Shown here in pieces: positions 37,493 to 45,715 of a stretch of DNA of 64,000 bases. A program made the position numbers and the translations under genes. The notes beneath the pieces were generated by a model, which was given only the letters and a program-made list of their open reading frames with translations, did no database searches and was not told the DNA's origin. How positions within the stretch are numbered: the stretch's first letter is position 1; every line of letters starts with the position of its first letter. This DNA is from Caulobacteraceae bacterium (GTDB lineage: Bacteria > Pseudomonadota > Alphaproteobacteria > Caulobacterales > Caulobacteraceae): NCBI GenBank assembly GCA_947475415.1, contig CANJLH010000010.1:56521-120520 (forward strand), written 5' to 3'.

Positions 37493-38785
37493 ATGGAAAT
37501 CAAGATGACGAAAATGACCTCGCGCTTCGGCGGGGCGGCGCTGGCCGCGTTGGCGACAGCCAGTTTCGCCGGCGTCGCGCACGCCCAGGACACCACCGTA
37601 GCCTGGAAAGGCGCGCCGCAGTGGACCAATGACGACGTCCAGTTCAAGGTCCGCGGCCGGTTGCTGGTGGACTTCGTCAGCCAGAAGGTGGATCGCATCG
37701 CGCCGCTTCCGGATTACAAGACCAGCAACATTCGTGGCCGGCAGGCGTTTCTCGGTGTTGAGGGCAAGTTCAACAACTACATCGCCTACAAGGCCGAAGG
37801 CGGCGCGGTGAACGGCGGCGCCTGGGCGTGGGATGACGTGGTCCTGGAATATAAGCCCAACGACTTCACCTCGATCATGGTCGGCAATATCAAGGCCGCG
37901 GGTCTGGAAAACCTCACCTCCACTCGCTTCACCACCTTCATGGACCGCGGACCCTACGGCGACATGGGCCCGGACTCCTACGTCTTGTCCCTGGTCGCCA
38001 AGGCCAACGGTCAAAATTGGACCGTGACCGGCGCCGTTCAGGGCGCCAGCCTGAATAACGGCGATGTGAACAACACCGCCACCGCTAACCCGGGCAGCAA
38101 GGAGCGGGTGGGCTGGACCGGTCGGGTCTCCTACGCGCCGATCCTTACGGACACGACCAAAGTGCATCTGGCCGGGTTCGCGCGCTACCGCAACCACGGC
38201 GACGAGGGCTCGTTCGCCTATGCCGGCCGCCCCAACACCAACTACGGCGACTCCGGCCGATACTTCACGACCGGAGGGATCGGCAACACGGACAAGACCT
38301 ATGGTCTGGAAGCGGCCTTCATCTACAACCAGTTCTCGCTGCAGGGTGAATACGCCGACATCAAGGTCAACCGCCAGAAGAACATCTCCGGCGGCGGAAC
38401 CGATCCGAACGTCAAGGTCGGCTATGTCTTCGCCTCTTTCTGGCCGACCGGAGAGACGCGCAACTACGACCCGATGAAGGGTGAGTTTGGTCGTCCAAAG
38501 ATCATGAACCCGATCACGGCGGGCGGCTTCGGCGGTGTCGAACTTGCGGTGCGTTACGACTATGCAGACCTGACCGACGCCTATACCACGGCGGCCACGG
38601 CAGCTGGCCGGACGCTGTCGCAGGACGCCGGTAAGTACAAGGCCTGGACCTTCGGCGCCAACTACTATCCCACCGGCTACGCTCGCCTGATGGCTAACTA
38701 CACGCGTTCGAAGATCAATAATCCGGGACCCGGCCGAGACGTGGATGTGAACACCTTCCAGATGCGCGCGCAGCTCGACTTCTAG
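37493..38785 (+). CDS. OprP/OprO-like phosphate-selective porin
   Basis: A 430-residue outer-membrane protein. A signal peptide ends in GVAHAQ (cleavage about residue 31). The mature protein has alternating beta-strand sequence typical of 16-stranded porins, starts with VQFKVRGRLLVDFVSQKVDR as in OprO/OprP proteins, has a central LTSTRFTTFMDRG segment, and ends with an outer-membrane C-terminal Phe (MRAQLDF). Family members favour phosphate or polyphosphate. ATG codons at 37505 and 37514 are alternative starts. A PstS-like gene follows after 31 bases, and a Pho-box-like array precedes it, so phosphate-starvation control is likely. Confidence 0.88.
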   Translation: MEIKMTKMTSRFGGAALAALATASFAGVAHAQDTTVAWKGAPQWTNDDVQFKVRGRLLVDFVSQKVDRIAPLPDYKTSNIRGRQAFLGVEGKFNNYIAYKAEGGAVNGGAWAWDDVVLEYKPNDFTSIMVGNIKAAGLENLTSTRFTTFMDRGPYGDMGPDSYVLSLVAKANGQNWTVTGAVQGASLNNGDVNNTATANPGSKERVGWTGRVSYAPILTDTTKVHLAGFARYRNHGDEGSFAYAGRPNTNYGDSGRYFTTGGIGNTDKTYGLEAAFIYNQFSLQGEYADIKVNRQKNISGGGTDPNVKVGYVFASFWPTGETRNYDPMKGEFGRPKIMNPITAGGFGGVELAVRYDYADLTDAYTTAATAAGRTLSQDAGKYKAWTFGANYYPTGYARLMANYTRSKINNPGPGRDVDVNTFQMRAQLDF

Positions 38786-38816
38786 GCGCGTCAACCCAAC
38801 ACTTCGGAGACCAATC

Positions 38817-39854
38817 ATGAAAAAGCTTATGGGATGCGCCGCAGCCGCGGCCATGATCCTACCCGCCTCAAGCGCTTTCGCCGCCCGCGACTATGTCTGG
38901 GCTGCTGGCTCATCGACCGTCTTTCCCTTCGCCACCCGCGTGGCGGAGAACTACGCCAAGAAGTCCGGTTCCAAGGCGCCGAAGGTCGAAAGCCTCGGCA
39001 CCGGCGGTGGCATCAAGCTGTTTTGCTCGGGCACCGGCGACGCCTTCCCGGACATCGCCAACGCATCGCGGCCGATGAAGAAGACCGAGTTCGACGCCTG
39101 CGCCGCCAAGGGTGTGAAGGACATCGTCCAGATCAAGGTCGGCTTCGACGGTATCGTGATCGCCACCGACAAGGACGGCCCTGACTACAACTTCAAGCTT
39201 GAACATCTGTTCCTGGGGCTGAGCTCGAATGTGCTCCGCGCCGGCAAGTTCGTGCCCAATCCCTACAAGACCTGGGACGAGATTGGATCCGGCCTGCCGG
39301 GCAACCGTATCCTGGTTTACGGCCCGCCGCCGACCTCAGGCACCCGCGACGCCTTCGTCGAACTCGGCATAGAAGCCGGCGCCCGCAAGTACCCGACGGC
39401 CGATGAACTACGCTCCAACAATGAAAAGCAATTCAAGGCGATCGTGGATCCGCTCCGTAAAGACGGCTGGGTTGACGCCGGCGAGAATGACAACGTCATC
39501 GTTCAAACGCTCACCAAGACTCCGGGGTCTCTCGGTGTGTTCGGTTACTCCTTCCTCGAGGAAAACGGCGACAAGGTGAAGGGCAACCCCATCTCAGGCA
39601 TTCGCCCGACCGCCCAGGCGATCGCCGACGGTTCCTACCCACTGTCCCGTTCGCTCTACATCTATGTGAAGAAGGCCAATGTTGGCGTCACAAAAGGCCT
39701 CCAGGAGTTTGTCGATGAGTTCGTCTCCGATGCCGCCTCCGGCCGCGGCGGCTACCTGCAGGGGCGTGGCCTGATCCCGCTGCCCCCCGGCCAACACGAT
39801 TCCCAGAAGGGCGTCGCCAAGACGTTGCCGTCGATGGCGCGGCCGGTGTCCTGA
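38817..39854 (+). CDS. PstS-like phosphate-binding protein
   Basis: A 345-residue exported binding protein. The signal peptide is AAAAAMILPASSAFA. The mature protein starts RDYVWAAGSSTVFPFATRVA, with the Ser/Thr-rich phosphate-binding loop typical of PstS, and has ESLGTGGGIKLFCSG, DIANASRPMKKTE, KVGFDGIVIATDK and PPPTSGTRDAFVELG, each contributing known ligand contacts in the family. It is cotranscribed with the porin, ends at a strong terminator, and no pstCAB genes are present here, so it must deliver phosphate to a transporter encoded elsewhere or to the neighbouring Phn system. Confidence 0.9.
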   Translation: MKKLMGCAAAAAMILPASSAFAARDYVWAAGSSTVFPFATRVAENYAKKSGSKAPKVESLGTGGGIKLFCSGTGDAFPDIANASRPMKKTEFDACAAKGVKDIVQIKVGFDGIVIATDKDGPDYNFKLEHLFLGLSSNVLRAGKFVPNPYKTWDEIGSGLPGNRILVYGPPPTSGTRDAFVELGIEAGARKYPTADELRSNNEKQFKAIVDPLRKDGWVDAGENDNVIVQTLTKTPGSLGVFGYSFLEENGDKVKGNPISGIRPTAQAIADGSYPLSRSLYIYVKKANVGVTKGLQEFVDEFVSDAASGRGGYLQGRGLIPLPPGQHDSQKGVAKTLPSMARPVS

Positions 39855-39883
39855 CCGCTTAAACGGTTTAATCCCCCAAACTT

Positions 39884-39917
39884 GCCGCGGCTTGTCAGCA
39901 GGCCGCGGCTTTTTCTT
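39884..39917 (+). terminator. rho-independent terminator of the porin-PstS unit
   Basis: The 8-base stem GCCGCGGC (39884-39891 with 39902-39909) encloses a 10-base loop and is followed directly by TTTTTCTTT. It sits 29 bases after the PstS-like stop. Confidence 0.85.
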
Positions 39918-39937
39918 TGCTCGGTCAGCGTGTTTTG

Positions 39938-41335
39938 TTACGCGGCCGCGGGCCTGGGCCGCCTGCGCACACGCGCCAGACGCCGCAGCTTTCGCCAGAA
40001 CCGTGTCTTTTCCGGTTCAGGATAGGGCTGCAGGTGGCGCACGAAATCCTCGGCGCAGGCGCGCCATGAGAATCCCTCTGCGAACGCCCGAACCGTCTTG
40101 CGGTCGAGCTTGAGCGCGTCGAGGCAGGCTTCGCGCAGGCCTTCGGTTGCGCTGTGGGCCAGAACGCCTGCGCCTGATCCAGGCAGGATATCGATGGGAC
40201 CTGGCGCAGGGTAGGCGGCGACGGGAACGCCCGCGGCCATGGCCTCCAGGATCACCAGTCCGAAGGTGTCGGTGAGCGATGGGAAGACGAACACATCAGC
40301 TCCGGCGAAATAGCTGACCAGTTCGGCATCGAACTTCGCGCCCGGGAAGACGGCCTCGGGGTACTTCTCGATCAACTCTTCGCGCTGGGGTCCGTCTCCC
40401 ACCACCACCTTGGTTCCGGGCAGATCGATTCCAAGGAAGGCTTCGATGTTCTTCTCCACCGCCACGCGGCCGACGCACAGGAAGATTGGCCGCGCCAGAC
40501 CTTCGTAGACATCCGGATCCCCGGGCCCTCGCGGGCGGAAGATGTGGGTGTCGACGCCGCGGGACCAGGCCGAGATATTGCGGAACCCATGACGGGACAG
40601 CTCATCGCGCATGGTGGGCGTGGCGACCATCAAACGCCCCGACGGCTTGTGGAACCATTTCATGTAGGCATATCCCGCCGCCAACGGCAGCGGCAGGCGG
40701 GCCGAGACATATTCCGGAAACCGCGTGTGGTAGCTGGTGGTGAAGGGCAGCTTCCACTCCACGCATATGCGCCGCGCGGCGAGGCCGATCGGTCCTTCCG
40801 TGGCGATATGGATCGCCTCGGGCTCAAAGGCCTTGAACCGCTCCTGCACCGGCTCATAAGCCCCCAACGCCACTTTGATCTCGGGGTAAGTGGGCAAGGG
40901 GAAGGTCTTGAATTGGTCCGGGCTGACCACATCAACGATGTGACCCATGTCGCGAAGCTCCTGGACGACGCGGGTAAGGGTCCGCACCACGCCATTGACC
41001 TGAGGTTCCCAGGCATCGGTGGCCACCAGGATGCGCATGGGCTTCTGGGCGTCGCGCGGCGCCATGACAGCTTCACGCAGGCGTGCGGGTGATGGCTTGG
41101 CCGGCGTCAGCGTCTGGACCTGCAGCCAGGCCCAGAACGCACCGAGCAGGGCTTCCTTGGTCGGGTAGTGACGATAGACGGTCCGCTCCCCCAGACCAGC
41201 CTCCGCCGCAATATCGGCAAAGCTGAGGTCGTCGAGCGCGCCGGCCTCCAGCTGGCGGGCGACGGCGCGCAGAATCTGCTCGCGGGTCGCGGCCTTCTGA
41301 CGGTCTCGCAGGCTGATCGGGCTCGGCGGGATCAT
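39938..41335 (-). CDS. TetR-type HTH domain fused to a family 4 glycosyltransferase
   Basis: A 465-residue single frame with two unrelated parts. Residues about 10-70 are a complete TetR N-terminal DNA-binding domain (REQILRAVARQLEAG, FADIAAEAGLGERTVYRHYP, KEALLGAFWAW). The TetR ligand-binding half is missing: after a short PAKPSPARLREAV linker, a GT-B glycosyltransferase starts at about residue 100 with MRILVATDAWEPQVNGVVRT. It continues with FTTSYHTRFPEYV, SRGVDTHIFRP, LCVGRVAVEKN, VVGDGPQREEL and DTFGLVILEAMAAGVPVA. It resembles alpha-mannosyltransferases. In-frame ATGs at residues 91 and 100 could start a plain enzyme, but neither has a good ribosome site. The fusion is visible; whether it is one working protein is not known. 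Confidence 0.8.
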   Translation of the reverse strand: MIPPSPISLRDRQKAATREQILRAVARQLEAGALDDLSFADIAAEAGLGERTVYRHYPTKEALLGAFWAWLQVQTLTPAKPSPARLREAVMAPRDAQKPMRILVATDAWEPQVNGVVRTLTRVVQELRDMGHIVDVVSPDQFKTFPLPTYPEIKVALGAYEPVQERFKAFEPEAIHIATEGPIGLAARRICVEWKLPFTTSYHTRFPEYVSARLPLPLAAGYAYMKWFHKPSGRLMVATPTMRDELSRHGFRNISAWSRGVDTHIFRPRGPGDPDVYEGLARPIFLCVGRVAVEKNIEAFLGIDLPGTKVVVGDGPQREELIEKYPEAVFPGAKFDAELVSYFAGADVFVFPSLTDTFGLVILEAMAAGVPVAAYPAPGPIDILPGSGAGVLAHSATEGLREACLDALKLDRKTVRAFAEGFSWRACAEDFVRHLQPYPEPEKTRFWRKLRRLARVRRRPRPAAA

Positions 41336-41473
41336 GGCAGCGGCACTGTCAGGAAATCCTCCGCCATGTCAATTGGAGGTCGATACGGAGTGCTGGGCGA
41401 CAGCGGCGCTTAGATCGCCAGCATGTCGGTTTCGTGAAGCGCAGGGGCCAAGCGCCTGCTAGAAAGCATTCCC

Positions 41474-42109
41474 ATGAGCGAACGCATCTCCCCGGCCAAG
41501 GAGACGCCCAAGTCCCTGCGAACCCGCGCCGCCATCCTCAATGCGGCGATGCGCCTGTTCGCCGAGATCGGCTATCACGCGGCGACCAACAGCCGGATCG
41601 CCGAAGCGGTCGGCATCACCCGCGGCGCAATGCTTTATCACTTCCCGGACCGCGAGGCGCTGTTGGACGCGGCGGTCGCCCATATCGACGCCGAGCGCGT
41701 CAAACTGTTTGATCAGGCAGCTCTGGCCAAGCCCGCTCCGGGCATCGATGCCGCCGAGCATGCTGTGGACGCCTATTGGGACCTGCTGCATAAGCCGGCG
41801 TTCATGGCCTTTGCGGAACTCGAAGCCGTCGCGCGTCACGATCAAATGTTGGCCGCCCGGCTGGCGGGACCGCAGAGCGCCTATGATCACGCCCAGGTGG
41901 GCGCGCGCTTCCTCGCCCTGGCCCAGGCAGGGGACGACCCGCGCTTTCAGACCAGCCGCGACCTCGGGCGTTTTCTACTCGAGGGGTTGGCGCGTGGCGC
42001 CTTAACCTATGACCAAACGGCGCGGACGGAGCGCCTGCTTGCGGTGGTCAAGCGCGCGGTCCGTATGTTGAACCGGAAGGGCGACCTGCACGATCTGTGG
42101 TTGGACTAG
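41474..42109 (+). CDS. TetR family transcriptional regulator
   Basis: A 211-residue repressor-type protein. The N-terminal HTH reads RTRAAILNAAMRLFAEIGYH, then ATNSRIAEAVGITRGAMLYH and FPDREALLDAAV. The C-terminal helical half has no clear ligand motif. It is read divergently from the TetR-glycosyltransferase gene and lies 52 bases before an enoyl-CoA hydratase gene on the same strand, so control of that hydratase or of fatty acid metabolism is a reasonable guess. I see no clear inverted repeat in the short upstream region. Confidence 0.9.
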   Translation: MSERISPAKETPKSLRTRAAILNAAMRLFAEIGYHAATNSRIAEAVGITRGAMLYHFPDREALLDAAVAHIDAERVKLFDQAALAKPAPGIDAAEHAVDAYWDLLHKPAFMAFAELEAVARHDQMLAARLAGPQSAYDHAQVGARFLALAQAGDDPRFQTSRDLGRFLLEGLARGALTYDQTARTERLLAVVKRAVRMLNRKGDLHDLWLD

Positions 42110-42127
42110 GCCTGCCCGCGCCGTCGG

Positions 42128-42135
42128 GCTAGACC
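42128..42135 (+). promoter_or_regulatory. possible -10 element before the enoyl-CoA hydratase gene
   Basis: GCTAGACC is identical to the octamer in the candidate mdh promoter. A TTGGAC lies 20 bases upstream, further than usual, so the promoter call is weak. Confidence 0.25.
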
Positions 42136-42161
42136 GTTGGCGACACAACGGCGGGGCAGAC

Positions 42162-42944
42162 ATGGCGGACGACGGCGAGCACCTCCTCATCCAAATCGCG
42201 GACGGCCTGGCCGAGATCCGCCTAAATCGACCCGAGCGGCTGAATGCGCTGTCGCAAAACATGCTGCAAAGCCTCTACCAGCGGGTTCCCGAGGTCTGCG
42301 CCGATCCGACCGTGCGTGCGATCCTGATCACCGGGGCAGGCCGCGCTTTCTGCGCCGGCGGCGATGTCGGGCCGATGGGGCCGCCGGACCCAAACCGGAC
42401 CCTGGGCGGGATGTCCGCCGCGCACTATTGGGTCAAGGCGCTGCGATTCTGCGAGAAACCAGTGGTCACGGCGGTAAACGGGGCGGCTGCCGGCGGCGGA
42501 TTCGGCATCGCCCTGGTGGGAGATGTGGTGCTGGCCTCCGACGCCGCTTTCTTCAAGGCGGGCTTCACCGATCTAGGCGTGGCGGCGGACTACGGCCTTG
42601 CCTACACCCTGCCGCGGGCGTGCGGCGAACCGCGGGCCGCAGAGATCCTGTTCAGCGACCGGCGGGTGCCGGCGGAGGAGGCGCACAGGCTGGGCATCGT
42701 TAGCCGGCTGATCCCTGCGGCGAGTTTTGAGGCCGACGCCAAGGCCTTCGCCCGCAAGCTGGCGGGCGCCGCACGGGGCGCGCAGCTGACCAAGCGGCTC
42801 CTGCGCCTGGGCGAAGTCCAGAGTTTCACCAGCTACCTGGCGGTGGAGGCCACCACCCAGCTGGAGGCGTTTCAGTCGCAGGACTTCCTGGAGGGCGTCG
42901 CCGCATTCAAGGCGAAGCGGCCGGCGGTTTTCCGCGGGCTCTGA
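42162..42944 (+). CDS. enoyl-CoA hydratase/isomerase family protein
   Basis: A 260-residue crotonase-fold enzyme. The first oxyanion strand lies in GAGRAFCAGGDVGPMG and the second in NGAAAGGGFGIALVGDVV. The usual catalytic Glu region reads GFTDLGVAADYGLAYTLPR, without the classic Glu pair, so the exact reaction (hydration or isomerisation) is not certain. It follows a TetR gene by 52 bases and may be its target. A separate enoyl-CoA hydratase gene near 59 kb and the bifunctional enzyme near 44 kb show several crotonase paralogues in the window. Confidence 0.88.
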   Translation: MADDGEHLLIQIADGLAEIRLNRPERLNALSQNMLQSLYQRVPEVCADPTVRAILITGAGRAFCAGGDVGPMGPPDPNRTLGGMSAAHYWVKALRFCEKPVVTAVNGAAAGGGFGIALVGDVVLASDAAFFKAGFTDLGVAADYGLAYTLPRACGEPRAAEILFSDRRVPAEEAHRLGIVSRLIPAASFEADAKAFARKLAGAARGAQLTKRLLRLGEVQSFTSYLAVEATTQLEAFQSQDFLEGVAAFKAKRPAVFRGL

Positions 42945-42959
42945 GACCCCGGAGGCGGC

Positions 42960-43517
42960 TCAGAACAGTTCCGGCCGCCGGATGCGCAGGGCCTGCAGCA
43001 GTGCAAGGGTCTTCAGGTCCTCGATCCCCCCCGCCTCGGCCATCGCCCAGAGCTCGGCCAGGGGAACTTCCATAACCGTGATCGCCTCGTGCTCATCCGC
43101 GACACCGCCACCTGCGGCGCGCCGGTCTGCGGCGGAATAGGGCGCCAGGAATAGATCCATCTTCTCGCTGGAGATTCCCGGCATCGGCCAGACCGAACCA
43201 ATGGGCTCCAAGGCGCCGAGCGACAGGCCAGTCTCCTCCAGGGCTTCGCGCCGCGCCGCCGTCGGCGGATCGTCTTTGTCCAGCATCCCGGCTGGCGCTT
43301 CCATTAGCTCGTCCGGGCCGCCCTGCCAGATCACAGGCGCGCGGGGCAGGCGGATCATCATCGCAACCCGCCGCGCCGGATCATAGGGTAGCACCGCCGC
43401 GGACCGCCCATGATGCTCAATCTCGCGGCGCACCTCGGTCCCCGACTCGTCGACCAGGGTGGCGAGGTAGAGCGTCGTCCAGCCCTGATAGACGGTGTCG
43501 AGCTTAAGGAGCCGCAC
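42960..43517 (-). CDS. Nudix hydrolase
   Basis: A 185-residue Nudix protein, most like the ADP-ribose pyrophosphatase/NudF group by length. The Nudix box is GMLDKDDPPTAARREALEET followed by GLSLG; the REALEE core that binds Mg2+ is intact, while the first acidic position of G-x5-E is Asp. Upstream strands include YQGWTTLYLATLVDESG. It converges with the enoyl-CoA hydratase gene. It removes nucleoside diphosphate compounds; specific substrate unknown. Confidence 0.9.
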   Translation of the reverse strand: MRLLKLDTVYQGWTTLYLATLVDESGTEVRREIEHHGRSAAVLPYDPARRVAMMIRLPRAPVIWQGGPDELMEAPAGMLDKDDPPTAARREALEETGLSLGALEPIGSVWPMPGISSEKMDLFLAPYSAADRRAAGGGVADEHEAITVMEVPLAELWAMAEAGGIEDLKTLALLQALRIRRPELF

Positions 43518-43532
43518 GTGCTCGCCCCCGCG

Positions 43533-45611
43533 TTACCGCTTGAAGTCAGCGAAGCCCTTGCCCTCGGCGGCGAGCTTTTCCAACAGCGGCGCGGGCTTCC
43601 AGTCGTCGCCCAGCTTGGCCTGATATTGCTTCAGCTTTTCGACCACGGTCTTCAGGCCCAGCTGATCAGCGTAGTACATCGGCCCGCCCCTGTAGACCGG
43701 CCAGCCGTAGCCATTGAGCCAGATGGTGTCGATGTCGCTGGAGCGGATGGCGATACCTTCCTGCAGCACCTTTGCGCCTTCGTTGATCACCGGCAGCAGG
43801 CTGCGGTCGAGGATTTCCTCTTCCGACACCGCCCGAACGGTCGCGCCCTTGTCCTTGCGGAACTGCTCGACAATCTTCACAGCCTCGGGAGAAGGGGTCT
43901 GGTTGCGGTTGGCATCATAGTCGTAGAAGCCGCCAATCCCCTTCTGGCCCAGGCGTCCTGCCTCATACATGGCGCCGCGCAGGGAGCGCTCTCCGGGCTG
44001 ATCCTTGATCACGTCCATGCCTACCACGTCCATCATCTGGAACGGCCCCATGGGAAAGCCGAAGTCGTAGAAGACCTTGTCGATCACGATAGGGTCCGCG
44101 CCCTCAAGCACCAGGGCCTCGGCCTGTTCGCCCCGCTTGCGCAGCATGCGGTTGCCGATGAACCCGGGGCAGACGCCCGCCACCACCGGAACCTTGCCGA
44201 TCTGCTTGCCCACTCTCATCACCGTGGCCAGCACGTCCTTGGCGGTCTTGGCGCCTCGCACGACTTCCAGCAGCTTCATGATGTTGGCAGGAGAAAAGAA
44301 GTGCATGCCGATCACGTCGCCGGGCCGGCTGGTGGCGGCGGCGATCTCGTCCACGTTCAGGTAGGAGGTGTTGGAAGCCAGGATCGCGCCAGGCTTGCAG
44401 ATGGCGTCCAGCTTCTTGAACACGTCCTTCTTGACGTTCATGTCCTCGAACACCGCTTCGATCACCAGGTCGACGTCCTTGAAATCGGCCATGTCCAGCG
44501 ACCCCTTAAGGTTTGCAAGCCGCTGCTCAACCTGTTCTTTGGTCGCCGTGCCGCGTTCAGCGTCGCGGGCGATAGTGGCGCGGATTATGCCCAGACCCCG
44601 CTCCAGGGCTTCGGGCTTCATCTCCACGACGGTCACCGTCAGTCCGCCCTTCAGGCAGGAGATGGCGATGCCGCCGCCCATTGTGCCAGCGCCCAGAATG
44701 CCGACAGTCTTGACGGCGCGCAGTTGCGTGTCGTCCGCCACGTCGGGGATCTTGTTGGCGGCGCGTTCGGCGAAGAAGGCGTAGCGCTGGGCGGCCGAGT
44801 GGGGGCTCGCCATCACCTCCTCGAACAGCCGCCGTTCTTCGGCGATACCCTGGTCGAAGGGCAGGTTCACCGCCGCCTCAACGGCGCGGATATTATGCTC
44901 CGGAGCCATGAAGCCGCGGAACTTGCGCGCATTGGCCTTGCGGAAGTTGGCGAAGATTTCCGGATGGCCGCGGGCCGGGGCCACCTTGTCGTCATTGTCG
45001 CGGACCCGGCGGAGTGGCCTGCCCTCGGCCAGCACCTTGCGCGCGAACGCGATCGCTCCGGCGCGCAACTTGCCTTCCTCCACCAGTTCGTCGACGAGGC
45101 CCATGGCCGCGGCGTCCTTGGCCGGCACATGCGCGCCTGACGTCACCATATCCAGGGCCTTTTCGGCGCCAACGATGCGGGGCAGGCGTTGCGTGCCGCC
45201 GGCTCCGGGGATCAGGCCCAAGTTGACCTCGGGCAGGCCGACTTTCGCCGAAGGCACCGCCACGCGGTAGTGGGCGCAAAGGGCGACTTCGAGCCCGCCG
45301 CCCAGGGCGGTGCCGTGGATGGCGGCGATCACCGGCTTGGGTGAATTCTCCATCATGACCTGCACATCGGCCAGGCTGGGTCCGACCGGTGCGGATCCGA
45401 AGCCCGCGATATCGGCGCCGGCGATGAAGGTGCGACCTTCGCAGACCAGTACGATGGCCTTGGCGGAGGCATCGGCGCCGGCCGCCTTGAAGCCCTCATA
45501 TAGGCCCTCGCGTACGGGCGCGGACAGTGCGTTCACCGGCGGCGAGTTGAGGGTGATGACTGCGACGTCCCCGTCTAGGTCAAGGGTGGTCACGGAATTG
45601 ATGACGGTCAT
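43533..45611 (-). CDS. bifunctional enoyl-CoA hydratase / 3-hydroxyacyl-CoA dehydrogenase
   Basis: A 692-residue beta-oxidation enzyme. The N-terminal crotonase domain has CEGRTFIAGADIAGFG, GTALGGGLEVALCAHYR and the catalytic PEVNLGLIPGAGGTQRLPR. The dehydrogenase part begins KTVGILGAGTMGGGIAISCL (NAD Rossmann motif), then ILASNTSYLNVDEIA and IGMHFFSPANIMKLLEVV with the catalytic His, and PGFIGNRMLRKR; two C-terminal helical domains follow. The start MTVINSVTTLDLDGDVAVIT was preferred to a much longer open frame that has no homology. No thiolase gene is adjacent. Its place beside aceB and aceA fits growth on fatty acids or acetate. Confidence 0.95.
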   Translation of the reverse strand: MTVINSVTTLDLDGDVAVITLNSPPVNALSAPVREGLYEGFKAAGADASAKAIVLVCEGRTFIAGADIAGFGSAPVGPSLADVQVMMENSPKPVIAAIHGTALGGGLEVALCAHYRVAVPSAKVGLPEVNLGLIPGAGGTQRLPRIVGAEKALDMVTSGAHVPAKDAAAMGLVDELVEEGKLRAGAIAFARKVLAEGRPLRRVRDNDDKVAPARGHPEIFANFRKANARKFRGFMAPEHNIRAVEAAVNLPFDQGIAEERRLFEEVMASPHSAAQRYAFFAERAANKIPDVADDTQLRAVKTVGILGAGTMGGGIAISCLKGGLTVTVVEMKPEALERGLGIIRATIARDAERGTATKEQVEQRLANLKGSLDMADFKDVDLVIEAVFEDMNVKKDVFKKLDAICKPGAILASNTSYLNVDEIAAATSRPGDVIGMHFFSPANIMKLLEVVRGAKTAKDVLATVMRVGKQIGKVPVVAGVCPGFIGNRMLRKRGEQAEALVLEGADPIVIDKVFYDFGFPMGPFQMMDVVGMDVIKDQPGERSLRGAMYEAGRLGQKGIGGFYDYDANRNQTPSPEAVKIVEQFRKDKGATVRAVSEEEILDRSLLPVINEGAKVLQEGIAIRSSDIDTIWLNGYGWPVYRGGPMYYADQLGLKTVVEKLKQYQAKLGDDWKPAPLLEKLAAEGKGFADFKR

Positions 45612-45636
45612 GTTTGCAGCCCCGCTGTCAGAAGGC

Positions 45637-45665
45637 GGGCCGCCCGCGCAATTGCGGGGCGGCCC
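45637..45665 (-). terminator. GC-rich stem-loop between aceB and the beta-oxidation gene
   Basis: The 9-base arms GGGCCGCCC (45637-45645) and GGGCGGCCC (45657-45665) pair perfectly, with further pairing (CGC/GCG) inside the loop. No T-run follows on the minus strand, so it could be a rho-dependent pause or a transcript-stabilising hairpin. Confidence 0.4.
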
Positions 45666-45715
45666 AGGATTTCGGAGCTTGTTAAGGCGCCGTCGCGCCC
45701 CGCGCCAGCCCGGAG

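Noticed and set aside
43410..45140. A 576-codon open frame on the plus strand
   Set aside because: It lies opposite the bifunctional beta-oxidation gene, whose two domains have all catalytic motifs; the antisense product has none.
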